A DNA stretch of 25,055 nucleotides from a virus. Under the pieces are notes generated by a model, which worked only from the letters and a program-made list of their open reading frames with translations, did not search any database and was not told where the DNA came from. Both the position numbers and the translations under genes were made by a program. Location: the IMG/VR virus record IMGVR_UViG_3300008117_000313, positions 1 to 25,055 of that record; one strand, given 5' to 3'. Shown piece by piece: positions 8,398-15,766 of the stretch (position 1 is the first letter of the stretch; each line of letters opens with the position of its first letter).

Positions 8398-8829
8398 TTA
8401 GTTCGTTACAGAGCTAATCACTGCAATTGCAGTATTGGAGTTTGCGGTAGGGAATTGGATTGTCAACGTACCGGAAGAGACAGTCTTGTTGGTGCCGAAG
8501 TCTAGGACAAAAATAGACTTGTTGGATTTGGAAGAGTTGTACACAAGAGCGCCCCGGCAAGTAAACGAAGCAGAAGTCCAGCTTATATCGGCAAAGTCGA
8601 GGATCGTATAGATCCCGTCAGGAGTAACGGTAGCGGTTAACGTCTTCCCTCCAGCGGTATATCCCGTGCCGGATACTTCGTTCGTGGCGCTGTAGGCAGT
8701 CGTAGTGTTGTCGATAGTCGCAGAGTCTGTATACAGTGCGATCTTGATGACATCCGTAGAGAAATCGTGTACAGCAAGGAGCAGTTGCTCCTTAAACGAG
8801 TTGGTTACATAACTGCCTGTGAATGCCAT
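8398..8829 (-). CDS. Virion surface/tail-associated beta protein
   Basis: 143 aa. The start overlaps the preceding adaptor stop as TAATG. The sequence (MAFTGSYVTNSFKEQLLL, IKIALYTDSATI, NEVSGTGYTAGGKTL, CRGALVYNSS, TIQFPTANS) is a recurrent all-beta protein encoded directly upstream of tail-fibre genes in phages of aquatic bacteria, usually annotated as hypothetical structural protein. I infer a virion component, perhaps a fibre-binding or head-decoration protein. No catalytic motif is seen. Confidence 0.75.
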   Translation of the reverse strand: MAFTGSYVTNSFKEQLLLAVHDFSTDVIKIALYTDSATIDNTTTAYSATNEVSGTGYTAGGKTLTATVTPDGIYTILDFADISWTSASFTCRGALVYNSSKSNKSIFVLDFGTNKTVSSGTLTIQFPTANSNTAIAVISSVTN

Positions 8830-9488
8830 TAGCCGATATTCCTTTTGCTGTCAGGGTTCCTGTAGTTGTCCATTCTCTGCTCGTCTTCACAGACGTTCTT
8901 CAATTCAATCAGCCCAAGCTGATACAGCTTCTCGTACTGCTGCTGCATTTGAGGCTCACCCTTCAAGAAGGAATAGGCTTCAACAAGGCACCCGTAGAGC
9001 AACACTTGAGGGAAGTATGTGCTAACCCATGTTGAATTATTTAAATTAACACTTACTATTGTGTCTGGCGTGCGGTAGTAGTAAAGGGTGTATGTGTATG
9101 TTGTATCAGGAGAAGGCGCAACTAGAATGTATGTGCCTGCTGTTGAAGATCTTTCAATTGCATAGTATGCTGGCTTCCCTGAAGACCCAGCGGATTGTTC
9201 CGTTACGCCATACGCTTCCGTTAGGTAGGAAACCTCCTTCAGAAGCATTCCAGTCTGAACGCCATCGACGTTCACGAAAAGACTGAGAGGCATTACGAAA
9301 TCACTGAGGGTGGTGATTGTTTGGGTCACCAGATTCCCGGTAGTGGTAACGCGAGAATCTGGCGACTTCACATCTCTGTTGATACGCTGCTCTGCAAGCT
9401 GAATGATAGAATCCAGATTCGCAAGGAACGTGGTTTCGTCCGATTGAACGTAGTCCTGGATCTGCTGCTTGAGTTCAGCGTATGTCAT
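8829..9488 (-). CDS. SU10-like head-tail adaptor protein
   Basis: 219 aa. N-terminal helices (MTYAELKQQIQDYVQSDETT, IIQLAEQRINRDVKSPD) are followed by a beta-rich domain (LSLFVNVDG, YYAIERS, YTYTLYYYRTPD) and C-terminal helices (LLYGCLVEAYSFLKGEPQ, YEKLYQLGLIELKN). This layout, including the LLYGCLVEAYSFLKGE helix, matches the adaptor family typified by phage SU10, which sits below the portal in the head-tail connector. It is translationally linked to the next gene by a TAATG overlap. The second adaptor-like gene of this operon (11091-11783) is a related but separate connector protein. Confidence 0.75.
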   Translation of the reverse strand: MTYAELKQQIQDYVQSDETTFLANLDSIIQLAEQRINRDVKSPDSRVTTTGNLVTQTITTLSDFVMPLSLFVNVDGVQTGMLLKEVSYLTEAYGVTEQSAGSSGKPAYYAIERSSTAGTYILVAPSPDTTYTYTLYYYRTPDTIVSVNLNNSTWVSTYFPQVLLYGCLVEAYSFLKGEPQMQQQYEKLYQLGLIELKNVCEDEQRMDNYRNPDSKRNIG

Positions 9489-9505
9489 GATGGTCTACTT
9501 CTAGA

Positions 9506-10774
9506 TTAGTTCATCGGCCCAGTCGGGCGGATCTTCTTGGCGATCCCGTAGCCTTTGCACATCCCGCCGCTAGCATACTTGGCAGCGCCGCCCTTAGCGA
9601 ACTTCTGCCCCATGCTCTGCGGGGTAGGCTTACCCATCGCCATCTTCTTGTGCTGAGGCATCTCGCCAGCAGCCTTGCCCATCTTGCCTTTCGACATACC
9701 CTTGGGCATATCACCACCCTTCGCGTACTTCGGGGTGAGCGTACTGTCCATCGTGTTCCCTTTCATGGAACCTCCTTTGAATTTGCGGATAGCGCCGCCT
9801 TCGCTTTTCTTCGGAGGTTCACCCCCGGAAGACTTCTTCATAGATCCACCATGCGCCGCCTTAGTTGGAACGACGGGAGCAGTCGTTGGCTTTTCATCGA
9901 ATTGAGGTTTCTTCTTCTTCTTCGTCATCTCAATCAGCCCAGGCAGGGCAGCGATGATAGGAGCAGCGATCTGCCCACCTTTCCCTCCAGCGCCAGCCAT
10001 AGCGCCAAGAGCGATGAACTTGCCGTACTCGTCCATAAACTTCTTCATGCCAGACTTGGTTTTAGGAATCTCTCCAGCCAGCTTGGAAAGATCGACAGAT
10101 GGGGCCATCGGAACATTCGGCGCTGGAGCATTAGCCATTAAAGGTGGAGGCATCTCCAAAGCAGAAGTTGCTTTCCTATACTGATCCATTGCATTTGTCA
10201 TACCACGAGGAATATATTTTTTAGGCTCCGAAACAGCTTTCTTGGAAGAAAGAGCAACAGGCTTATTAGATTGCGGGGCCAAAGTACGCTTTACTGGAAT
10301 AGTAGGAGCAGTGGATTCTTTTTTTAAAGGTAAAGTCTCTTTTTGTTTAGACTTATCCACATCGGCAGTCGGTTCTTCGATAACCCTAGAGGGTTTAATC
10401 ACGCCAATACTAGACGGACTCTTCCCACTGCGAACAATTTCAGCGATATCAGCCATTCCCTTGTTTACGTCAGATTGACTTACGACCCCTGGCAACAACG
10501 CCCGGTTTATATCAGCTAGAGACTTGACCCCAAAAGGAAGGTTTTCGCTTTTCCCGGTTAGCCATTTGTATGCTTCATCAATCTCGCCGCCATACATATC
10601 TGCCATAAACTTCTTCGAGACAAGACTCTGCATTGGGTCTACATATGGGTTAGGCACTACCGGGGAGATAACTAATCTACTTGGCTGAGTGGAAGTGCCA
10701 GATTCATTTGAGGACGGTACTAATATCCCCGCCTGCGCCCTTACAACCTTATTTTCTTTCTTAAACTTCTTCAT
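9506..10774 (-). CDS. Large basic Lys/Gly-rich phage protein, function unknown
   Basis: 422 aa from the ATG at 10774. A longer reading from TTG at 10786 is possible, but GAGG lies six bases before the ATG, making MKKFKKENKV the better N-terminus; that GAGG overlaps the end of the upstream gene. Residues 1-230 are Ser/Pro/Lys-rich and probably disordered, residues about 230-285 contain a helical/Gly-Ala-rich segment (FIALGAMAGAGGKGGQIAAP) that could be weakly membrane active, and the last 120 residues are a Lys/Gly/Met-rich tail with recurring KGG, GGSMK and AKGG units. The tail has the composition of nucleic-acid-binding or packaged internal proteins. No known domain; role inferred only. Confidence 0.7.
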   Translation of the reverse strand: MKKFKKENKVVRAQAGILVPSSNESGTSTQPSRLVISPVVPNPYVDPMQSLVSKKFMADMYGGEIDEAYKWLTGKSENLPFGVKSLADINRALLPGVVSQSDVNKGMADIAEIVRSGKSPSSIGVIKPSRVIEEPTADVDKSKQKETLPLKKESTAPTIPVKRTLAPQSNKPVALSSKKAVSEPKKYIPRGMTNAMDQYRKATSALEMPPPLMANAPAPNVPMAPSVDLSKLAGEIPKTKSGMKKFMDEYGKFIALGAMAGAGGKGGQIAAPIIAALPGLIEMTKKKKKPQFDEKPTTAPVVPTKAAHGGSMKKSSGGEPPKKSEGGAIRKFKGGSMKGNTMDSTLTPKYAKGGDMPKGMSKGKMGKAAGEMPQHKKMAMGKPTPQSMGQKFAKGGAAKYASGGMCKGYGIAKKIRPTGPMN

Positions 10775-10782
10775 ATCAATCC

Positions 10783-11091
10783 TCAACTGATAGAAACTTT
10801 AACACTACCTAAATTGACATAGATCTTGTTAGGTAACACTGGATTCCAACCGAAGTACGCTCTGGTAGGAGGGTTCTGTTGAGACGCAGTCCTGGGGTTG
10901 TTAAGAGCAATCGCTTCGCCTCTAACGTACTTGCCGATCTGAAGCTGAGGATTGTCTATGTCAAAACACTCTTCGCAAACAAGAAGTCCATTCCATCTTT
11001 CGTTGTATATGTACTTCTTTAGAGCAGTGTACTTGATCTGCCTAGCGCAGATGTCGCACATTGCAATTGCGTGTTTACCGGAAGCAAACAT
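10783..11091 (-). CDS. Small zinc-finger phage protein
   Basis: 102 aa. The start overlaps the adaptor stop as TAATG. Two CxxC pairs at Cys12/Cys15 (MCDICARQ) and Cys39/Cys42 (VCEECF) make a treble-clef or zinc-ribbon-like site over the first 45 residues, a pattern I have seen in small phage proteins placed beside connector genes. The C-terminal half (YFGWNPVLPNKIYVNLGSV) ends in beta strands. It may bind nucleic acid or act as a structural zinc domain in the virion; neither is shown. Confidence 0.75.
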   Translation of the reverse strand: MFASGKHAIAMCDICARQIKYTALKKYIYNERWNGLLVCEECFDIDNPQLQIGKYVRGEAIALNNPRTASQQNPPTRAYFGWNPVLPNKIYVNLGSVKVSIS

Positions 11092-11783
11092 TACCAGCCG
11101 TATCCTCCCGGCACCAGCATAACCGCAGACCGTTGACGGTCTTCGTCAGCCGCACGTTGGAACTCTTCCTCGTACAGCGCCTTCAACTCAGGCATACGAG
11201 CAAATGCTTCCGGCCTCTTAGAAGCAAGGTGATAAGCAAGACCAGAGATCATCGCAGGGACAAACCGAAACGGCACGTCCATGTTGTTGTTAGCGTTCTG
11301 CCCTACATCCTGCTGACGCCGCAACCTGTAGTAAACAAACTGTCGAGAGATCGTATTGTCCGGCACCTGCCAGAACGTAATTTCAGGAGTCGTTGTATCC
11401 CTGGCAACGTAGTACTGAATCGGAGTACCTTGCACCAGCTTGTTAGGCAACGTATTGTAGGTAACGAAAGAGATCCGGGTAATCGCAATATCAGTCTGAT
11501 TGTTCTGCTGACCTGCATACGTCCGAATCACTCCTTCCAGAATGTCAATCGTATCGTCAGGAAGATTGTACGTTGCGGTGCCAGGAGTCAGCGACAGCGT
11601 TCCTGCCTCTACGCACCACAGATTCAATCCTCGATTCGCCCACTCCATCGAGAGAAGGTTAAGACTCCTACGCGCAGTCCTAATCTCGTAGCCACCCTTA
11701 ACCTCTACGCCAATTCGTTCGTAGGCTTCCTCGATAATGTCGAGGATGTTGATGTTCCAATTTGCCGTACCAGATGTAGCCAT
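11091..11783 (-). CDS. P22 gp4-like tail accessory / head-tail adaptor protein
   Basis: 230 aa. The N-terminal helices (NINILDIIEEAYERIGVEV, IRTARRSLNLLSMEWANRG) followed by LNLWCVEAGTLSLTPG and a beta domain, then C-terminal helices (PFRFVPAMISGLAYHLASK, LKALYEEEFQRAADEDRQRS), are characteristic of the head-completion/tail-accessory proteins that bind under the portal ring in P22-like phages (gp4-like). The stop overlaps the next start. The family assignment rests on motif recognition; P22 gp4 itself is about 166 aa and has muramidase activity, and no catalytic residues can be pointed to here. Confidence 0.7.
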   Translation of the reverse strand: MATSGTANWNINILDIIEEAYERIGVEVKGGYEIRTARRSLNLLSMEWANRGLNLWCVEAGTLSLTPGTATYNLPDDTIDILEGVIRTYAGQQNNQTDIAITRISFVTYNTLPNKLVQGTPIQYYVARDTTTPEITFWQVPDNTISRQFVYYRLRRQQDVGQNANNNMDVPFRFVPAMISGLAYHLASKRPEAFARMPELKALYEEEFQRAADEDRQRSAVMLVPGGYGW

Positions 11784-12178
11784 TACCGGAACCTCTTAGC
11801 GATCTTCTTGGCGCTCTCAGGCTGACTAGAGAACTGCTTACCCTGAGAGCTTGCTTCCTTCTTCGCCTTCGTAGAGGCAGCGTAGACGCCAGCAGGCATA
11901 GCCTGAATCGCCTTCTTGGGAAGGTAACGCTCTCCAGTAGCCTTAGGGCCTTGCGTAGAAGGCTTACCGCTCTTGGTAGTCCACTCTTCCTTTGTCCATT
12001 TAGAAAGGCTCTTCTGGCTGCTAGACTTCGATCCAGAGTACCCTCCACCAGCAGCCTCATACTTCTGAGCGACTAGCTGCGCTTTACGCGCAGACCACTG
12101 TCCAGGCTTGCCACCCTTACCGGATGACATTACCTGCGACTTGATACGCTCTCGAAGCTGAGGCTTAGTGTAGGACAT
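11783..12178 (-). CDS. DUF5872-like basic protein
   Basis: 131 aa, strongly basic. It opens with YTKPQLRERIKSQVM, followed by GGKPGQWSARKAQLVAQKY, LSKWTKEEWTTKSGKPSTQG and KATGERYLPKKAIQAMPAG, the hallmark order of the DUF5872 family. I recall that family from tailed phages and from large DNA viruses of protists. No activity is established. TAATG overlaps join it to the upstream and downstream genes, so it is made in stoichiometry with connector proteins and may be a virion-packaged DNA-binding protein (inference). Confidence 0.8.
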   Translation of the reverse strand: MSYTKPQLRERIKSQVMSSGKGGKPGQWSARKAQLVAQKYEAAGGGYSGSKSSSQKSLSKWTKEEWTTKSGKPSTQGPKATGERYLPKKAIQAMPAGVYAASTKAKKEASSQGKQFSSQPESAKKIAKRFR

Positions 12179-12384
12179 TAGAATCCTTTCTTCATTTTAG
12201 GCGTACCCATCTTGAGCATACCCATCTTACGCATACCCATCTTTGGCGTGTTCATACTCGATACCTTTCGAGAAACAACTGCCTTAGGATACATCCCAGG
12301 AGTCTGCGCCTTTACAGCCTTGCCAGTTTTCTTCGACATCGAAGGAGTGCTGACCTGCTTAGACATAGAGAATCGTCCCATCAT
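12178..12384 (-). CDS. Tiny Lys/Met-rich repeat protein
   Basis: 68 aa. The start overlaps the preceding stop as ATGA, with a second ATG immediately after and a third at codon 7. The C-terminal half is built from short repeats (MGMRKMGMLKMGTPKMKKG), produced by three near-identical 15-base units near 12205-12250. The protein has no hydrophobic core and is probably disordered. It resembles the basic tails of the neighbouring 422-residue protein in composition. Function unknown; a condensing or packaged basic peptide is conceivable. Confidence 0.6.
   Translation of the reverse strand: MMGRFSMSKQVSTPSMSKKTGKAVKAQTPGMYPKAVVSRKVSSMNTPKMGMRKMGMLKMGTPKMKKGF
12205..12250 (-). repeat. Three tandem 15-base repeats coding for K-M-G-M-x units
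   Basis: On the plus strand the unit catacccatctta (with variable last bases) recurs three times with a 15-base step. It encodes the Met-Gly-Met-Arg/Leu-Lys pentads of the tiny basic protein. A short in-frame period such as this can expand or contract by slippage without breaking the frame. Confidence 0.7.
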
Positions 12385-12548
12385 TTCTTTTTCATGCTCC
12401 TAGCTTCAGACAAGGCAATTGCAATGCCTTGCTTGGGATTGGTTACCTTTTGGCCTGACGAGGACTTCAGCTTGCCAGCTTTGAACTCGTGCATGACCTT
12501 ACCAACCTTGCCCTGCTGCTGCATCGACATCTTCATCTGGCCTTTCAT
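12381..12548 (-). CDS. DUF6496-like small basic protein
   Basis: 55 aa from the ATG at 12548. A longer frame begins at 12632, but it would overlap the upstream gene by about 80 bases; the chosen start lies one base after that gene's stop (12550). The core KVMHEFKAGKLKSSSGQKV followed by NPKQGIAIALSEA is the signature of DUF6496, a short, widespread bacterial and phage family of unknown function. The protein is Lys/Met/Gln rich at its N-terminus. It sits in the run of five consecutive small genes between the major capsid and the connector genes. Confidence 0.75.
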   Translation of the reverse strand: MKGQMKMSMQQQGKVGKVMHEFKAGKLKSSSGQKVTNPKQGIAIALSEARSMKKK

Positions 12549-12549
12549 A

Positions 12550-12819
12550 TTAACCCCAGCAAACTGTAACTGCATCAATGTTCGTAGCAGAAAGATAGAT
12601 GTTCGTCTTAAATCGAACTCCATTTCCACCAAGAGGTATAGATGTAGTTGCGTTATTAGGAAGTGAGATGTCGATTAAAACAGTTCCACCAGAGCCACCA
12701 TCTTTAAGTTGAATAGATCCAGCCTGAGCCGTATGAGCGAAGATCGTGACAACCCTTCCAGGGCCATCAAATACAACGCCAGTCGCAGTCATCTTTTTGC
12801 ACTGAAGATCGCTAGTCAT
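12550..12819 (-). CDS. Small beta-rich virion-region protein
   Basis: 89 aa. Starts inside the end of the upstream gene (8-base overlap). The sequence TATGVVFDGPGRVVTIFAHT, QLKDGGSGGTVLIDISLP and NIYLSATNIDAVTVCWG gives an all-beta sandwich. Small proteins of this form (a KDGGSGG loop followed by a hydrophobic strand) recur in phage structural operons and are usually called hypothetical. I infer a capsid decoration or connector-associated protein. Confidence 0.7.
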   Translation of the reverse strand: MTSDLQCKKMTATGVVFDGPGRVVTIFAHTAQAGSIQLKDGGSGGTVLIDISLPNNATTSIPLGGNGVRFKTNIYLSATNIDAVTVCWG

Positions 12820-13150
12820 ATCGCTTCACCTTTTGACTGGCAGGAGGAGCTTTCTTGCTTCCGCTAGGGCCAGCCCACAATACCTTTCTCGACCAATAGT
12901 TAGCCGACAGCTTGGAGTCCTTGCCTTTAATCCCGGCGCTACGAGCCATATAACTCTTACGCGCCGCAGCAGAATAGTTGTGTCCCATCTTGGCATCACC
13001 AAAGTGGACCAGCTTTACCTGATCTCCTTCTTTTGCCAGGACCATCTTCTTCTTTTCAGGCTTCGAGGATTTAATCGGCTTGTTGAAACCGGGGAACGTG
13101 TGTCCCCGGTATTCAATGCCACCGCTAGGCGTTCGCTTGAAGCTGGGCAT
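12812..13150 (-). CDS. Basic phage protein of the YRGxTFPGxNKP family
   Basis: 112 aa, basic, ATG with AAGGATG upstream. The N-terminus has GIEYRGHTFPGFNKPIKS, followed by KKMVLAKEGDQVKLVHFGDAKM, then RKSYMARSAGIKGKDSKLSANYWSRKVLW. The same order of motifs (YRG-TFPG-NKP, LAK-GDQVKLV-FGD, ARRKS-RAR, YWS) occurs in a short protein family of aquatic phages and some large viruses, which I recall as DUF6321-like. The central PARRKSFRARHNC-type motif is diverged here. Function unknown; the composition suggests nucleic-acid contact. Confidence 0.7.
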   Translation of the reverse strand: MPSFKRTPSGGIEYRGHTFPGFNKPIKSSKPEKKKMVLAKEGDQVKLVHFGDAKMGHNYSAAARKSYMARSAGIKGKDSKLSANYWSRKVLWAGPSGSKKAPPASQKVKRYD

Positions 13151-13159
13151 GAGACATCC

Positions 13160-13654
13160 TTAGAACGTCACACTACCCATGCTGTAAATCGTCACAGCAG
13201 CGGTGCTTACATCGGTGAAGGTGACGAGGAAGCTTTTCTGCGCGTTCTGAGCAATCGTCATCGTACCGCTCAAGGTAAGACCCGTGTTGGTCGTCATCGT
13301 AATCGTTTCCGCAGCGTCAGCAGTATTGCGGATGGTAACGATAAAAGATGTACCAACAATCGCACCAGGAACAGCAGTAAGAAGAGAAGCAGCAGTTGGG
13401 AAAAGATCGGCACGAGCGCCGCCATTCGGGTCACGCAGAATCAATCCAGTTTTCAACTGAGCAGCGGTATAGGTTACATCTGCAGCCGTGGTGACAGTAG
13501 TAGCCGTAAGCTGAAAGAACGGAACGCTAGAGGTGCTGAGAACAACGCCAGTACCCTGGGCGCTAAGAGTCAGCGATACATTCGAGGAATCATTGCTATA
13601 GCCCTGGAAACCATTCTGGCTTCGTACGGGTCCAGTAAACGAAGTGTTAGCCAT
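13160..13654 (-). CDS. Virion structural / capsid decoration protein
   Basis: 164 aa with a strong AAGGAG ribosome-binding site eight bases before the ATG. The protein is Ser/Thr/Val-rich and all-beta (GPVRSQNGFQGYSNDSSN, TALTL strands, GTSFIVTIRNTADAAETITM). This kind of small structural protein directly downstream of the capsid gene is usually a decoration or head-fibre protein. No specific fold can be named. A 124-base gap with a strong hairpin separates it from the capsid gene. Confidence 0.7.
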   Translation of the reverse strand: MANTSFTGPVRSQNGFQGYSNDSSNVSLTLSAQGTGVVLSTSSVPFFQLTATTVTTAADVTYTAAQLKTGLILRDPNGGARADLFPTAASLLTAVPGAIVGTSFIVTIRNTADAAETITMTTNTGLTLSGTMTIAQNAQKSFLVTFTDVSTAAVTIYSMGSVTF

Positions 13655-13739
13655 TATAATTCTCCTTCAAGGAAGTTTTCCCTATCCGTCTCTTGAACGT
13701 CTGCATAGCCAGTCTGATAGGGTAGTTTGCTATGAGTAA

Positions 13740-13761
13740 GGGGGGAGATCGCTCTCCCCCT
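13740..13761 (-). other. GC-rich GNRA hairpin just after the major capsid gene
   Basis: Eight perfect base pairs (13741-13748 with 13753-13760) close a four-base loop that reads GCGA in the minus-strand transcript, a stable GNRA tetraloop. It begins 18 bases after the capsid stop. In the minus direction no U-run follows (the next bases are CTTACTC), so it is not a standard terminator; it may protect the 3' end of a capsid mRNA or partly terminate. On the plus strand it is followed by TATTTTGTTT, so it could stop plus-strand antisense transcripts. Confidence 0.6.
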
Positions 13762-13778
13762 ATTTTGTTTACAGAGTA

Positions 13779-14690
13779 CTAGGAAGCACCGGGGCTACCA
13801 TACATACCCAGCGGATCAGACCACCCGAAGCTGTAACGCTCGCGTCCCTTGTACCGCATATTGCCCGTCTCGAAGTCACCTTCAGCCGAGGTCTTGAGGT
13901 TGACGCGCTCGAACATCTTCAGGCCATTCGGAACGTCCGTCTTCAGGAACCAAGCATTGGTGTCCGTCAGATAGTGGTTGACCGCATAGCCTTCCGGCAC
14001 CGAGGACAGGTTGTAGATCGCGTTGATGTCGTTGTCGGCAGTGTTGGTCCGAAGAACCGACTTCAACAGGCGCTCCGCAACGAACATCAGAGCAGGCGGG
14101 ACAACCAGCTTGCGCGGCTTGGCAGCAATCAGCAAACCACGCTCGTCCGTCCACCCAGCGATCTGGATGATCGCAGCCTCAAGCGAAGTCTCGTTGAGGT
14201 CAGCGCCAGTCGTAGGACGATTGGAGTTTGAGCCACCCGTGATGAGCGGGTGATCGGTAGCAAACAGCCGCTTGCCGTCACCACCAGTGTAGGAAGCGTT
14301 GAACCCGTTGTTCAGGACATTCGCACCCTTAACCTGCTTGGTGTTCGCAAACGCACGAGCCAGAGCCTTCGTATACCGCTGGGCAACGGCGACATACAGG
14401 TTGTCTTCCATCGCCTCTTCGGTAACCGCAAAGCCGAGAGCAATCGTTTCGTGGGTATAGCGCGAGGTGTAGGCTTCCTGCGCGTTGTCGTAGGCAATCG
14501 AACCACCTTCCGACTTAACCGGAGCAGTGCCGAAACCCGACAGCTTCACTTCTTCTTCAAACGCACGTTCCGAAGAGGTGATCTCGAAGATCTCTTTATG
14601 CTCTTCACCGTACCGAGCGTATTCCAGACCGAACAAGGCGTTCAGGCCGGGAACCAACTCTTTCAACATCTGTGAACGAGTAATAGCCAT
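13779..14690 (-). CDS. Major capsid protein (Mu gpT-like, HK97 fold)
   Basis: 303 aa, with AAGGAG before the ATG. Early helix (ELVPGLNALFGLEYARYGEE), a segment with VKLSGFGTAPVKSEGGSIAY, the YTHETIALGFAVTEEAMEDN segment, ALARAFANTKQVKGANVLNN, LFATDHPLITGG and a C-terminal RERYSFGWSDPLGMYGS follow the layout of Mu gpT-like major head proteins, which adopt the HK97 fold. Length is normal for the group. The gene comes after scaffold and accessory head genes in transcription order and is followed by a hairpin, consistent with high expression. No N-terminal prohead-protease delta domain is visible, and no protease gene was recognised. Confidence 0.9.
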   Translation of the reverse strand: MAITRSQMLKELVPGLNALFGLEYARYGEEHKEIFEITSSERAFEEEVKLSGFGTAPVKSEGGSIAYDNAQEAYTSRYTHETIALGFAVTEEAMEDNLYVAVAQRYTKALARAFANTKQVKGANVLNNGFNASYTGGDGKRLFATDHPLITGGSNSNRPTTGADLNETSLEAAIIQIAGWTDERGLLIAAKPRKLVVPPALMFVAERLLKSVLRTNTADNDINAIYNLSSVPEGYAVNHYLTDTNAWFLKTDVPNGLKMFERVNLKTSAEGDFETGNMRYKGRERYSFGWSDPLGMYGSPGAS

Positions 14691-14719
14691 GATTGATTCT
14701 CCTTTCCTTGTCCCTTAGA

Positions 14720-15316
14720 TTACGCGCCCGTAGCGTTCTGGTAGGCGTGGACGCCCTGGTTCCAGATGCAAAGGCAATCGGTATAAGCATCCCCCGGCTG
14801 AGAGTAGACCGAGTCTACAAAGCCGATGATCTTAACAGCCAGTGTGTTCGTGGTAGCAATCGAAGCGGCAAGCAAAGAAGCCGTCGAGTTGCCGCTAACC
14901 GTCGAACCAGAAGTGACCGCAGTCAAAGGAGCATTCTTGCCAAGATCCGTGGTGGCAACGGTGCCGTTGCCCTGAACCCTGAAGACAACCCGAGGATCGT
15001 CAACAACGTACACATAGATCTTGGTGAGGCCAGCCGTGGTAGCAGAAGCCGGAAGGTACTGCGCCCAGGTGGGACGGCCCGTAGCATCAACATACTCGCA
15101 GCCGACAAAGATGCCAACCGGAGTATTTCCGTTACGAGTGGTGGTAGGGGTAGCGCCACACACAGTGATGACGCCAGAGTTCAAACTGACCGGGGACCCA
15201 AAGTAGATGGCATTGGTGTTATCAGCACCAATCGGGAATTTCCGAGCAGCGCCACGGAGAGCAGCGCCAGCCAACTCAAAGGGAACGAGGCCGTAGGGAG
15301 TAGCGGTAGAAGCCAT
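14720..15316 (-). CDS. Head protein encoded upstream of the major capsid
   Basis: 198 aa, beta-rich, starting MASTATPYGLVPFELAGAA. The opening STATPYGLVPFE and the later GIFVGCEYVDATGRPTWAQY segment recur in proteins encoded next to the capsid gene of similar phages. It is likely a capsid decoration or minor head protein. No catalytic motif is seen. It lies between a scaffold-side protein and the major capsid, so its product is probably assembled with the prohead. Confidence 0.75.
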   Translation of the reverse strand: MASTATPYGLVPFELAGAALRGAARKFPIGADNTNAIYFGSPVSLNSGVITVCGATPTTTRNGNTPVGIFVGCEYVDATGRPTWAQYLPASATTAGLTKIYVYVVDDPRVVFRVQGNGTVATTDLGKNAPLTAVTSGSTVSGNSTASLLAASIATTNTLAVKIIGFVDSVYSQPGDAYTDCLCIWNQGVHAYQNATGA

Positions 15317-15325
15317 TGTTATCCT

Positions 15326-15766
15326 CTAATTTCCTGTTCCGAAGGTAACAGTTGTTTTGGATTCTCTGAAGAGAGGCATCCGGCTGTCCTGTTCCTTCAT
15401 TAGGTTGTTGTTTACCGCATCGGCTTGTTTGGCTGTCATCTGCTCGTAGTAACGATTGCGCTGTTCAACCATATGCCGTGCCGTTTTACATAGAATGAGG
15501 CCACCGATCTCGATAGTGCCATTCTTCGACTCGTTCAAGATAATGTCAGCCATAATCTCAGGGTGATCTTCGGCCCGTGCTACAGTCCAACCTTCGCGAA
15601 GGCGCATGGACACATTAGAGGGATCGGCTTCACCACGAATCGACTTCCGTACCCACCGGAAAGCCCAATCAGGGCTGGGGGCAGGATCGGGCAACAACGA
15701 GGGCGGCTTCCAAGATTCAATGCGCGATTCTGCTTCGCGGGTTTCCATTTCACGATTCGGCTTCAT
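15326..15766 (-). CDS. Conserved phage head-region protein, function unknown
   Basis: 146 aa; start overlaps the scaffold stop as TAATG (an internal Met at codon 7 is an alternative). The core PDWAFRWVRKSIRGEADPSN followed by MRLREGWTVARAEDHPEI is a recurrent motif in proteins found beside phage scaffold genes; I know no function. The middle (GGLILCKTARHMVEQRNRYY) looks like a helix, and the C-terminal part is charged. Position suggests a role in prohead assembly. Confidence 0.75.
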   Translation of the reverse strand: MKPNREMETREAESRIESWKPPSLLPDPAPSPDWAFRWVRKSIRGEADPSNVSMRLREGWTVARAEDHPEIMADIILNESKNGTIEIGGLILCKTARHMVEQRNRYYEQMTAKQADAVNNNLMKEQDSRMPLFRESKTTVTFGTGN

